This document shows positions 14,469-21,439 of a DNA stretch of 34,155 nt, one piece after another. The number at the start of each line of letters is the position of its first letter. Within the stretch, counting starts at the first letter, position 1. This DNA is from a virus, in the IMG/VR virus record IMGVR_UViG_3300040801_004389, positions 1 through 34,155 of that record. One strand, given 5' to 3'. A program made the position numbers and the translations under genes. Under the pieces are notes generated by a model. That model was not told where the DNA came from and did no database searches. It saw only the letters and a list, made by a program, of their open reading frames with translations.

Positions 14469-14617
14469 AAGACATTTGGCTTGTAGTGGCGCTTCTGGTC
14501 TTTATGGCGTTTTTCATGGCAATCATGGGAGCGCGGCCCATGGAACCCGGAAGCGCCGGCGGCGGAAACGATTATGAGGCCGTTCAATTCGCGGACGAAT
14601 GGGCGGACGCCCCGTAG
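14462..14617 (+). CDS. Small single-pass membrane protein
   Basis: 51 residues from ATG 14462, overlapping the MazG-like gene by seven bases with GGGGGGAAG before it. Residues 5-25 ('IWLVVALLVFMAFFMAIMGA') are one membrane helix, followed by an acidic 25-residue tail. Size and form could fit a holin-like, spanin-like or superinfection-exclusion protein, but one helix and no endolysin neighbour leave this open. Last rightward gene before the strong hairpin. Confidence 0.6.
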   Translation: MLKDIWLVVALLVFMAFFMAIMGARPMEPGSAGGGNDYEAVQFADEWADAP

Positions 14618-14627
14618 CAAAAAAAAC

Positions 14628-14659
14628 AACCGGCCGCCGGGGAAACCCGGCGGCCGGTT
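14628..14659. terminator. Terminator between convergent gene blocks
   Basis: A perfect 14-bp stem (14,628-14,641 with 14,646-14,659) with a GAAA tetraloop. On the minus strand it is followed by GTTTTTTTTGC (A-run at 14,619-14,626), a strong intrinsic terminator for the leftward portal block. On the plus strand only TTTGGTTT-like bases follow, giving a weaker terminator for the accessory cassette. Confidence 0.85.
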
Positions 14660-14675
14660 TGGTTTGAACGGGAGC

Positions 14676-15104
14676 TTAGGCCGCTTCGGGATACTCCTCC
14701 TCCGGCTCTTCCGGTTCCGCTTCGCAACAATCCGCTTCATCTTCCTCGCAAAAGCACTCTTCCGAAGGCGTGATCAACTGCCACGTCACCGCCTCCCCCT
14801 CAAAATTCTGCATGGGAATGTATCGGTGCCGTCCCATTCGCCGATCCGGATACCGCAAAACAATTCGCTTCCAGTTGGCCGAACTGATCAGCGCCCGGGC
14901 CGATCCCACCGGCGTGGGATGGAAAATCCACATTCCTTCGTCAAACGGCGACGTTTTGAACACCCGATACCCCAGCATTGCCCGAACGGTGTTCCAGAAC
15001 ACGGTGGCCAGCGCGAACGCAAGGGCCATGGTCAGCAGCTGGACCATGGCGAAGACGGTCAGCCCCTCCGCCATGATCCCCTGAAAAACTTCCATTCCCT
15101 GCAT
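14676..15104 (-). CDS. Membrane protein with Cys/Glu-rich tail
   Basis: 142 residues. A hydrophobic helix at about 12-40 ('AEGLTVFAMVQLLTMALAFA') is followed by a soluble domain with strands ('YRVFKTSPFDEGMWIFHPTP', 'SANWKRIVLRYPDRRMGR') and an acidic tail with several cysteines ('EECFCEEDEADCCE'). GAAAGGG precedes the ATG on this strand; a second Met four residues later is an alternative start. Third gene of the leftward block. The function is unknown; the membrane helix makes a head role unlikely and a lysis or exclusion role possible. Confidence 0.6.
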   Translation of the reverse strand: MQGMEVFQGIMAEGLTVFAMVQLLTMALAFALATVFWNTVRAMLGYRVFKTSPFDEGMWIFHPTPVGSARALISSANWKRIVLRYPDRRMGRHRYIPMQNFEGEAVTWQLITPSEECFCEEDEADCCEAEPEEPEEEYPEAA

Positions 15105-15168
15105 ACGATTTTCCCTTTCTGTTTATGGCCCGAAGGCCGGTTCCAGTTGTAAAGGATTACCTTACAAC

Positions 15169-15615
15169 TCACTTCCGCAAGCTTCGCCGAATCCCTTTCA
15201 GCACGTCTTCTATTTGCTCTTCCAGCATTTCCCGCCGTAGCTCTTCCCGAAGCCATGGGTAGCCGTCCCGTTGCATTTCCTTGATAGCATTCGCGAGGAA
15301 CGGCTTACCCTTTCGGGCCGGTTGGCGCACTTCCTTGGCGTAGACCGTTTTCCCGCCGATGGAGAATTTCAGCCTGGCCTTTTTGGCGTCCCGTGGGTTT
15401 TTGGAAAGATTGGGCCGGATGACGATGGCCGGCCGCCCGTCGTGGACGGCGCGGGCATACGGCAGGTTGGACCCGACGGCCGCCTTCCCGTTGCCCATGA
15501 AATGGACCACCACGGATTTTCGCAAGTCGCCGGTCAAAAACGGAATGTTTTCCTGCCGGGTGGCGATTTCCCGGACCCGTTCGGCCAAGAGTAAAACCAG
15601 TCGGTCCACGTCCAT
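15169..15615 (-). CDS. HK97 gp10-like neck/tail-completion protein
   Basis: 148 residues starting at ATG 15615; the frame is open to 15675 but that part is the hairpin, and GAAAGGA lies upstream of the chosen start. It carries the family pattern 'LPYARAVHDGRPAIVI', 'KARLKFSIGGKTVYAKEV' and 'PARKGKPFLANAIKEM', as in HK97 gp10-like proteins that join head and tail. The C-terminus is a charged helix. It lies downstream of the portal gene in the same leftward unit. Confidence 0.75.
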   Translation of the reverse strand: MDVDRLVLLLAERVREIATRQENIPFLTGDLRKSVVVHFMGNGKAAVGSNLPYARAVHDGRPAIVIRPNLSKNPRDAKKARLKFSIGGKTVYAKEVRQPARKGKPFLANAIKEMQRDGYPWLREELRREMLEEQIEDVLKGIRRSLRK

Positions 15616-15645
15616 CTTAACGAAAATCCTTTCGTCAACATCCTG

Positions 15646-15677
15646 GGTTGGTCGGGAAGCAAACTTCCCGACCAACC
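15646..15677. promoter_or_regulatory. Perfect 14-bp hairpin between portal and neck genes
   Basis: GGTTGGTCGGGAAG (15,646-15,659) pairs perfectly with 15,664-15,677 around CAAA. Neither strand has a T-tract after the stem, although AAAAA (plus 15,679-15,683) precedes it on the leftward transcript as TTTTT. It could be an mRNA-processing or stability element, or a symmetrical protein-binding site. Confidence 0.6.
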
Positions 15678-15693
15678 GAAAAACCGTTGGAAA

Positions 15694-16881
15694 TTAAGCG
15701 TCTTTCCACAACATCGCCACAAGATCGGCCGTCTTCATCACGTCCTCGCCATCCCCTTCCGCCTCCGGTTCTTTCGGCTTTTCCGGAACGGCGGGCGCGA
15801 TGGGTTCCGCCGGGGGCGGCGCTGGGGCTTCCGGCTTTTCCGGCTCCAAATCCAGCGGGGCGAATTCCAGCGTTTCCAGGCCCATTTCTCCGGTCGTGAT
15901 TTCCCATTGTTCCGCCATCCGGCGGCGTTTGGGGCGGAGCGATGTCACTTCGAAAACTTTCAGTTGTTCCGCCACTTCGCCCCCGCCCCCCAACTGCCCC
16001 GCCGTCATGATCCCCAGCATACGCGGCGGGACGCCGTGGGCCGTGATGATTCGTTCCCGGGCGGCGTCCAACAGCTTCAAAAAATCCGCTTCCTTCCGAT
16101 CTTCCGTCAACTTTTTGAATTCCACTTCGGAACCGGCCCCGGCGGGAATGTACAGCGCCCGATGCGCGTTTTCCGCTCCGGCGAATTCGCCCCGGAAAAA
16201 GTCCTGAACTTTGGCCTTGGCCGCCTCGCTCAACATCCCCTGCTTTGTGATGATGGCATAATCCGGGATGGCCCGGTTTCGGAAAAAGGCGGCGTTGTAG
16301 GCCGTGGCGGCGGCCGTCAACTCGATCATGCCCTGGCCGCCGATCCATTGGGGAAGCGCATAGTGGAAGCCGCCGGAACAGGGGACGCGCAAATGGAGGA
16401 TTTCATCGGGCCGAAAAAAAATCTCTTTCAGGTGGCCGTCCACTTCGTAAATCCATTGGACGAACCCGGCCTTGTCCTTCAACACCATCATCGTTCTGGC
16501 GGGAAGCGCCTTCAAACCGACAACCCGCTTCCCCGCCCGGACAATCTCCGCGAACGCGTTTCCGTAGATCTCCAGGTCCAGGCCCAGGCGGACAAAGAAC
16601 GACGCCGGGCCGGTGCCGTCGGGAAGGAACGATTTCAATTCATCCGCCGGGGAAACGCCGTTGCCGAAGGCGCATTCCGCCTTGATTTGGCAACAGCGCT
16701 GGTGGTCGCCGCTGGCGGTGTACAGCAGATAAAGCGCGTTCGGGTCCACGGGCCATCCGATGGCCCGCCCGTCCAATGTGGATTCGATTGGCGGCATTGG
16801 GGCGATGTCGCCCGCTCCCAGGCTTTTGCAGATGGGCGCCGCCCCCTTGGCCGAAACGGTGATGATGTCGAAATTTTCCAT
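15694..16881 (-). CDS. Portal protein, PBSX/P2 type, on the strand opposite the other structural genes
   Basis: 395 residues from ATG 16881; GGGGGAA lies upstream, while the longer frame to 17,877 runs antisense to the protease and is rejected. Portal hallmarks are 'ASFFVRLGLDLEIYGNAFAE' (about 93-112), 'FRPDEILHLRVPCSGGFHYA' (about 156-175) and 'DRKEADFLKLLDAARERI' leading into 'HGVPPRMLGI' (about 261-291), which is typical of the PBSX/P2 gpQ family. The C-terminus is a Pro/Glu/Ala-rich tail ending in a short helix. The portal is the DNA channel at the capsid vertex and is essential, so its reversed orientation is remarkable. Terminase, Mu F-like, protease and capsid genes are all rightward. 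Confidence 0.85.
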   Translation of the reverse strand: MENFDIITVSAKGAAPICKSLGAGDIAPMPPIESTLDGRAIGWPVDPNALYLLYTASGDHQRCCQIKAECAFGNGVSPADELKSFLPDGTGPASFFVRLGLDLEIYGNAFAEIVRAGKRVVGLKALPARTMMVLKDKAGFVQWIYEVDGHLKEIFFRPDEILHLRVPCSGGFHYALPQWIGGQGMIELTAAATAYNAAFFRNRAIPDYAIITKQGMLSEAAKAKVQDFFRGEFAGAENAHRALYIPAGAGSEVEFKKLTEDRKEADFLKLLDAARERIITAHGVPPRMLGIMTAGQLGGGGEVAEQLKVFEVTSLRPKRRRMAEQWEITTGEMGLETLEFAPLDLEPEKPEAPAPPPAEPIAPAVPEKPKEPEAEGDGEDVMKTADLVAMLWKDA

Positions 16882-17025
16882 GGGGATAGAATTCCCCCTT
16901 TTTTCCGCTTTCGGAAACAGAAAAATGGTTAGCTTCGTACATACTGATCTTATTGACTTTTTTTGCCTTGCAACGGGAAGCGTTCCGGCGGAACGTAGGG
17001 GAAAAAAACAGCGGAGCGGGGAGCG
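16882..17025. promoter_or_regulatory. Divergent intergenic region with a 15-bp palindrome
   Basis: This 144-bp gap lies between the leftward portal and the rightward protease and must contain signals for both. A perfect palindrome with a one-base centre, CGTTCCG-g-CGGAACG, is at 16,981-16,995, an operator-like site upstream of the protease. TTGACT (16,953-16,958) resembles a rightward -35 box, but no good -10 follows at normal spacing, as in activator-dependent Mu late promoters. TTTCCG/CGGAAA (16,902-16,917) forms a small hairpin in the portal leader. Confidence 0.5.
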
Positions 17026-17871
17026 ATGGCCTACCAACTGAAAGAATTGAGCGTGGAATTTATCAGCCTTGTGAAGTCGCCGGCCAACCGGAAGGGGCTG
17101 GTGTTGAAGGGGCGGGACGCCCGGACGTTCGAAATCAAGAAAACGGACGCCAAGCTGAAACGGGCCTATGGCGTTGTGTATGCCCCGGACGAAGAGGACG
17201 CCCAAGGCGACAGCGCGGACGCCGAAACGATCCGGAAGGCCGCCGATGAATTCATGAAGGACGGCCGGCTGAAAAACGTGGATTCCGACCATGACTTTGT
17301 TCCCAAGGGGGCCTTCGTGGCGGAATCTTGGATTGTGCGCAAAGGCGATCCCACGTTTTCCGGCGAATCCGAAGGGGCCTGGGCCGTGGGAATCCAAATC
17401 ACGGATGACGCCCTGTGGAAGGGGCTGGAGTCCGGGGAATACACGGGGATTTCCCTGGCCGGCAACGGCCGCCGGGTGAAGAAAGAAGACGACGAGCCGC
17501 CGGGGTGGTTCCGGCGGTTTTTGGCCAAAGCGGGCCGCAAGGCCGATGACGGCGAAACCGGGGAGGACGTGGAAAAGATGGAGGATGAAATGAAGGAACA
17601 GTTCGACGAGATCAAGGCCGCCATCGCGGAATTGAAGGCCGCCTTGGCGAAACGGCCGGAAGGCGAGGAAGAGCCCGAAGAAGAGGGCGTCCAAAAGTCC
17701 GGCGAAACCGTGGCGGCCCTGGCCAAGCAGGTGGAAGAACTCAAGGCCGAAGTTTCCAAGGCCCGAACCGACGCCGCCGACGAAATGAAAAAGCTGTTGG
17801 CGGAAGCGCTGGCCAAGGGGCGGGGCGAAACCGCCGGGCCGGGACAGTCCGTCGAAAGCGAAATGGTCTAA
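17026..17871 (+). CDS. XkdF-type capsid maturation protease fused to a scaffold-like tail
   Basis: 281 residues. Residues 1-150 match the XkdF/S78_2 pattern: 'RAYGVVYAPDEEDAQGDSAD', a conserved 'DSDHDF' (H89), 'VAESWIVRKGDPTF', 'GAWAVGIQITDDALWKGL' and 'YTGISLAG' (S143). H89 and S143 are the likely catalytic pair. The rest (about 180-265) is acidic coiled coil, as expected of a scaffold that directs capsid assembly and is then removed. It precedes the major capsid gene. A GGGGAGCG ribosome site precedes the ATG. Confidence 0.82.
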   Translation: MAYQLKELSVEFISLVKSPANRKGLVLKGRDARTFEIKKTDAKLKRAYGVVYAPDEEDAQGDSADAETIRKAADEFMKDGRLKNVDSDHDFVPKGAFVAESWIVRKGDPTFSGESEGAWAVGIQITDDALWKGLESGEYTGISLAGNGRRVKKEDDEPPGWFRRFLAKAGRKADDGETGEDVEKMEDEMKEQFDEIKAAIAELKAALAKRPEGEEEPEEEGVQKSGETVAALAKQVEELKAEVSKARTDAADEMKKLLAEALAKGRGETAGPGQSVESEMV

Positions 17872-17902
17872 AACCAAGGGACCGGAAAGGAGAATCGGAA
17901 AA

Positions 17903-18874
17903 ATGAGTTTCTGGGCTCACTTGGCCATGGCCATCCAGAAAGGCGACGCGGCGGCGCTGGAAGCGCTGGGGAAGATGGACGATCTTTCCAAGGCCGTTAC
18001 CGCAACGGGAATCGGAATCGGCGGGGCGGTGACCCCGGCGGCGGCCCGGCAGTACTTTACCACCGTCACCGACGCTTCCAGTTTTCTGGGGCGCGTTTCC
18101 TCCACCCAGGTGGACGCCCTGGAACAGGACGTGGACCTGTTCCACATTGCGCCCCGTTCCATCACCCGGGTTGCGGAAGGCACCGAACCGGGAACCACCG
18201 TGGGCGCGTCCAACCTCGGGAAGCGGTGGGCGTTGAAAGACGTTCAGCTTTTCCCCACCGTCAACTTTTCCGCCATCGTCAACCGGCAGAAGCAGGGGAA
18301 CATCGAAACCTATCTGGCGAATCTTTTCGCCACCGTGTTCCGCAACGACTTGCTGTTGCTGGGGCTGGAGGGCGATGAAGCGCTGACCGGCGACGATTTC
18401 AAGAAGCTGAACGATGGATGGGTGGCGCTGGCCCAGGACGCCGTGGCCACCACCGACCGGGACATGGACAACGTCCTGGATACCACGGTGCTCGATCATA
18501 TGGCCACGATGGACGCCATGATTCAGGAAATGGATGACAAGTACCTGATCGAAGGCCAAACCTGCTTCTTGATGTCCCGGAAGAACGCCATTTCGTGGGG
18601 CAAGGAAATGGGGGACCACCAGGGGCTGAATCCCTATCTGATCACGGGGCAGGTTCCGCAGTACCAGGGTTTTGAAGTGATCGGGATTCCCGGAATGCCC
18701 GCCGATACGTTCATGCTGACCAATCCGGCGAATCTTGCCTTTGGCATGGGCCATCAAATCCAGCGTTTCCGCGAGGTTCGCCCCCGGAAACGGTGCGTGG
18801 AATATACCTGGACGCTGTACGCGGATTATCTCATCGTGAACGACGAAGCTGTGGTCTATTCCGATCCGGCCTAA
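17903..18874 (+). CDS. Major capsid protein
   Basis: 323 residues, GAAAGGAGA upstream. It carries the pattern 'AVTPAAARQYFTTVTDASSF' then 'LGRVSSTQVDALEQDVDLFH', similar to the start of P2/PBSX capsid proteins (HK97 fold), a central 'MIQEMDDKYLIEGQTCFLM' helix-strand part and a C-terminal 'EYTWTLYADYLIVNDEAVVY' strand. The N-terminal 30-35 residues may be a cleaved or scaffold-contacting arm. Direct position after the protease/scaffold supports the call. The strong ribosome site fits high expression. Confidence 0.82.
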   Translation: MSFWAHLAMAIQKGDAAALEALGKMDDLSKAVTATGIGIGGAVTPAAARQYFTTVTDASSFLGRVSSTQVDALEQDVDLFHIAPRSITRVAEGTEPGTTVGASNLGKRWALKDVQLFPTVNFSAIVNRQKQGNIETYLANLFATVFRNDLLLLGLEGDEALTGDDFKKLNDGWVALAQDAVATTDRDMDNVLDTTVLDHMATMDAMIQEMDDKYLIEGQTCFLMSRKNAISWGKEMGDHQGLNPYLITGQVPQYQGFEVIGIPGMPADTFMLTNPANLAFGMGHQIQRFREVRPRKRCVEYTWTLYADYLIVNDEAVVYSDPA

Positions 18875-18888
18875 TTGACGCCCTGAAC

Positions 18889-18938
18889 GGTCCGTAGGCG
18901 CGAGAGCGCCCCGATAGCCGCCTCCGCGCCTTCGGACC
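18889..18938 (+). promoter_or_regulatory. Long hairpin after the capsid gene
   Basis: GGTCCG (18,889-18,894) pairs with CGGACC (18,933-18,938), and AGGCGCG (18,896-18,902) with CGCGCCT (18,925-18,931), with a single T-T mismatch between them. That is a 14-step stem with a 22-nt, partly pairable loop. No T-tract follows. It probably caps or stabilises the capsid mRNA or partly terminates it, setting capsid above the downstream genes. Confidence 0.6.
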
Positions 18939-18942
18939 CGAA

Positions 18943-18969
18943 TTAAACGAATTTAAACGGGTTTAAACG
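18943..18969. repeat. Tandem TTTAAACG repeats, copy 3 (three units)
   Basis: ATTAAACGA, ATTTAAACGG and GTTTAAACG run head to tail with a 10-bp period (AAACG at 18,945, 18,955 and 18,965). The TAA triplets start at 18,944, 18,954 and 18,964, one in each forward frame, and the complement also carries TTA/TAA. The element ends nine bases before the next start codon, where no clear ribosome site is seen. Confidence 0.7.
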
Positions 18970-18977
18970 CATATTCC

Positions 18978-19370
18978 ATGGCAACGCTCGCCTACCCAAT
19001 TGACGTTCGGAACCTCGGCCGTCTTCCGGAACGGATCGCGGACGCCGAAATTCGGCCGCACCTGGAATCCGCCGGCCGGATGTTGTTCGGCTGGATCGGC
19101 GACTATTCCCAGGCGGCCGGGGACAACCGGGACGCGGCCAAAGAGGCGGAATGCTCCATTGCCATGGCGTTGATGATTCCCGTTCTCCACACGTTCTTCA
19201 CCGAGGGCGCCCCCAAGTACACAAAGGAAATCGGCGAGGTCGAATTCATGTTCCACAATCCGTCCCAGTCCGAACAGGTGGCCCGGCGCTGGATGGATCG
19301 GGCGCGGGACGCAATCCGACGATACCGCGCCAACGCGGCCGAAACCGATATGGATTTTTTTGCGATATGA
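18978..19370 (+). CDS. Probable head-tail connector protein
   Basis: 130 residues, mainly helical: 'AEIRPHLESAGRMLFGWIGD', 'AAKEAECSIAMALMIPVLHT', 'SEQVARRWMDRARDAIRRYR'. Size, helical make-up and position immediately after the major capsid gene fit the head-completion/adaptor proteins of long-tailed phages. The family is not recognised by motif. No obvious ribosome site lies before ATG 18978; the TTTAAACG repeats occupy that position. Its stop overlaps the next start. Confidence 0.55.
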   Translation: MATLAYPIDVRNLGRLPERIADAEIRPHLESAGRMLFGWIGDYSQAAGDNRDAAKEAECSIAMALMIPVLHTFFTEGAPKYTKEIGEVEFMFHNPSQSEQVARRWMDRARDAIRRYRANAAETDMDFFAI

Positions 19371-19771
19371 GCAACGGCGGCATATTTGAAGACGGGGGCT
19401 TTTGGGGGGCCATCATCGCCGGGGGGGTGGCCCTAATCGGATGGGTGCAATCCGCCGTTCGCATGGGCGCGGAGCAAAAGACCCAGCGGGAAAGGCTGGA
19501 CAAATTGGAAGCCTGCGTGATGCCCCGGGAAGAAATTTTCCGGGAAACGGCCGACATCCGAGAGGATTTGACCCGCCTCCGCGAAGATATCCGGAGCGAC
19601 TTTCGAGGGTACCAAAAAATGTTTTGCACCCAAATCGCCGAAATCAAAGTGTTGATTGAGAAGGGGGAAGGGCGGCGGGAAAGCGCCCGGGACGAAATCG
19701 CGGCGCACCGCGAAGCGGTGGCCCGGGAGTTGGGCGAAATCCGAAATTATATGCGCGGGGGGCAACAGTGA
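19367..19771 (+). CDS. Membrane-anchored coiled-coil protein
   Basis: 134 residues from ATG 19367 (ATGA overlap). An N-terminal hydrophobic helix (about 11-32, 'GFWGAIIAGGVALIGWVQSA') is followed by about 100 residues of charged coiled coil ('EQKTQRERLDKLEACVMPRE', 'REDLTRLREDIRSDFRGYQK', 'RDEIAAHREAVARELGEIRN'). An inner-membrane-anchored periplasmic coiled coil is the form of an i-spanin, but a head-neck location is unusual for one and no o-spanin gene is seen. Function unassigned. Confidence 0.55.
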   Translation: MSNGGIFEDGGFWGAIIAGGVALIGWVQSAVRMGAEQKTQRERLDKLEACVMPREEIFRETADIREDLTRLREDIRSDFRGYQKMFCTQIAEIKVLIEKGEGRRESARDEIAAHREAVARELGEIRNYMRGGQQ

Positions 19772-20136
19772 CCCAACAGATTGAGGAAAAGATCGCGGCC
19801 CATTTGATCGCCCAGGCGATGGCGGCCTATCCGCACTTGACGGCGGACAACGTCATTGTCCGGGCTTCAACCGGCGAATTTGAGTACACGCGGAACAAGG
19901 GCCGTTCCGTCATCGGGTCCGAACGGCTGACGGTGGAATGTTTGGTGGACGCCTCCGAGCCCATCGACCGGCGGGCCTTTGTGCGACAGGTGGGCCGCCG
20001 GGAAATTGATTTTGGCGACGGCTACCGGGCGTTCCAGGAGTACAAGCGGCATATCAACTACAATTACGTGGAAGTCGCGGAGCTAAAGCGCGTGGCCTTC
20101 TACATTCAGTACACCTACGATATCGAGGAGGCATAA
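19768..20136 (+). CDS. Probable neck/tail-terminator-type protein
   Basis: 122 residues from GTG 19768 (GTGA overlap). Alpha/beta, with an N-terminal helix 'IEEKIAAHLIAQAMAAYPHL', strands around 'NVIVRASTGEFEYTRNKG' and 'ERLTVECLVDASEP', and an ending 'YVEVAELKRVAFYIQYTYDI'. This layout and its place just before the tail tube gene fit tail-terminator or tail-completion proteins (lambda gpU-like fold). The assignment rests on position and secondary structure only. Confidence 0.5.
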   Translation: MTQQIEEKIAAHLIAQAMAAYPHLTADNVIVRASTGEFEYTRNKGRSVIGSERLTVECLVDASEPIDRRAFVRQVGRREIDFGDGYRAFQEYKRHINYNYVEVAELKRVAFYIQYTYDIEEA

Positions 20137-20139
20137 CCC

Positions 20140-20865
20140 ATGGGCGAAAACATCGGGTTTCTGGGGTCCGGCGACGTGTACATGCGCGTCAAAAACGACG
20201 ATGGAAGCTGGGGCGGCTGGGTCAACTCCGGCGGCGCGGACAAGTTCGAACTCCAGGCGGAAAGCGAAATCAAATCCCAGGTGTCCAAGGGGCGGGGCAT
20301 GTATGGGCAGGCCACCGACGCCGTGACCCTTCCCAAAGAGCCGACAATCGGGATTACGTTCAACCGGCCCAATAGAAAGGTCATTGCCGCCCATATGCTG
20401 GGAAGCGTGGCGGAAAACAACGTGACCGGCGCTCCCGTTACCGGGGAAAACGTGACCGTCCCGGCGGTGGGGGAGGGCGTCTTTTTGGCGCACCGAGATG
20501 TTTCCGCCGTTACGATCACTGGTCTGACCGAGGGCGAGGATTTCAAAGTGGACTACAAATCCGGGTTCGTGACCAACCTTGCGGACACGCCCGGCGGCAC
20601 CTGGGTCGTGGATTATACGTATGCCAGCCGCGACGGCTTTCAAATTAAGGGCGTAACGAAAGCGAAAGTTCTGTGCCAGTTTCGTTTCGACGGCAAAAAC
20701 ATGGTGGATGAGAAGGACGCCATCGTGGACGTTTTTGAGGCCCAAGTGGCACCCTCCGGCGGATGGGACATGCTGTCCAACGACCATACCCCCGTGGAAC
20801 TGACGGGCACCTGCAATACGCCCACGGGCATGGACGCGCCCTGGTATATCGACATTGCCACGTAA
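20140..20865 (+). CDS. Major tail tube protein
   Basis: 241 residues; GAGGAGG precedes the ATG. Beta-rich with a first half typical of siphophage tube proteins ('GWVNSGGADKFELQAESEIK', 'PTIGITFNRPNRKVIAAHML') and an appended domain ('EGEDFKVDYKSGFVTNLADT'). Followed by a strong terminator, then the tail chaperone and tape measure: the standard tail gene order of long non-contractile tails. No sheath gene is present. Confidence 0.72.
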   Translation: MGENIGFLGSGDVYMRVKNDDGSWGGWVNSGGADKFELQAESEIKSQVSKGRGMYGQATDAVTLPKEPTIGITFNRPNRKVIAAHMLGSVAENNVTGAPVTGENVTVPAVGEGVFLAHRDVSAVTITGLTEGEDFKVDYKSGFVTNLADTPGGTWVVDYTYASRDGFQIKGVTKAKVLCQFRFDGKNMVDEKDAIVDVFEAQVAPSGGWDMLSNDHTPVELTGTCNTPTGMDAPWYIDIAT

Positions 20866-20890
20866 AGCCCGCCTGAAACGGGTTTGACGC

Positions 20891-20927
20891 GGGGCCGCCT
20901 GCCGGAAGGCGGCGGCCCCATTTTTTT
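20891..20927 (+). terminator. Intrinsic terminator after the tail tube gene
   Basis: GGGGCCGCC (20,891-20,899) pairs with GGCGGCCCC (20,911-20,919), and GCC/GGC close a GGAA loop, with a single bulged T. One A and seven Ts (20,921-20,927) follow. It should lower transcription into the chaperone and tape-measure genes relative to the tube gene. The next ribosome site (GGGAGGTG) lies just after it. Confidence 0.85.
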
Positions 20928-20938
20928 CGGGAGGTGAA

Positions 20939-21439
20939 ATGTCGGACGATTTTAAACGGCTGGACGATGACGACTGGGGCGAACTTTTCCCGTCCCGTTC
21001 CGTGCCCATCGGGAAGCGGAATCACGAAATGCGGCCCCTTTCCCTGGAAGAAATCGGGAAGCTGACCGGGACGTTGAAGGGGCCGGCCATCCGAAAGCGG
21101 ATGGAAATGGCGGGCGTGACGCGGGAAAACGCCGGGCGCAAAATTCCGCAGTTGGCCCAAATCCTGATCGACTCCGCGCCGGAAGCCCTGGAAATCGCGT
21201 TCCAGTTGCACCGGGACGATATTAAACGCCTGCCGATGTCCGCGTTTCTGAAGCTGGCGGACGCGGCCGTTGAGATCAACGTGGAATCCCAGGGGGGGTT
21301 GGAAAAAAACTTGTGGGCGCTCGGGGGGGCCATCGTTCCGGTGCTCGTTGGGGCCTTGGAGACGTTGTCCAGTTCCTCTGCGAGCGCGGACACGGATTCG
21401 GAGAAATCCGGGGGTGGACCCTCGGACAGCTTGGCGTGA
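20939..21439 (+). CDS. Tail assembly chaperone, G-like, with -1 slippery site
   Basis: 166 residues; GGGAGGTG lies just upstream. Position between tube and tape measure and size fit the lambda gpG class that holds the tape measure during assembly. An exact A AAA AAC heptamer occurs in the correct phase at 21,304-21,310 (zero-frame codons GAA AAA AAC). A -1 slip there would join the first 124 codons to the frame ending at 21,549, giving about 203 residues, equivalent to gpGT. A run of seven Gs (21,323-21,329) follows the site. The unslipped product ends in a Ser/Gly/Asp-rich tail. Confidence 0.75.
   Translation: MSDDFKRLDDDDWGELFPSRSVPIGKRNHEMRPLSLEEIGKLTGTLKGPAIRKRMEMAGVTRENAGRKIPQLAQILIDSAPEALEIAFQLHRDDIKRLPMSAFLKLADAAVEINVESQGGLEKNLWALGGAIVPVLVGALETLSSSSASADTDSEKSGGGPSDSLA

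Noticed and set aside
14611-16977. An invertible DNA switch around the portal block
   Set aside because: The border similarity is short and T-rich, and no site-specific invertase gene is present; kept only as a possibility in the portal finding.
18889-18969. A tRNA or other structured RNA gene after the capsid gene
   Set aside because: The fold is a single long hairpin with no cloverleaf, no T-arm consensus and no CCA end.
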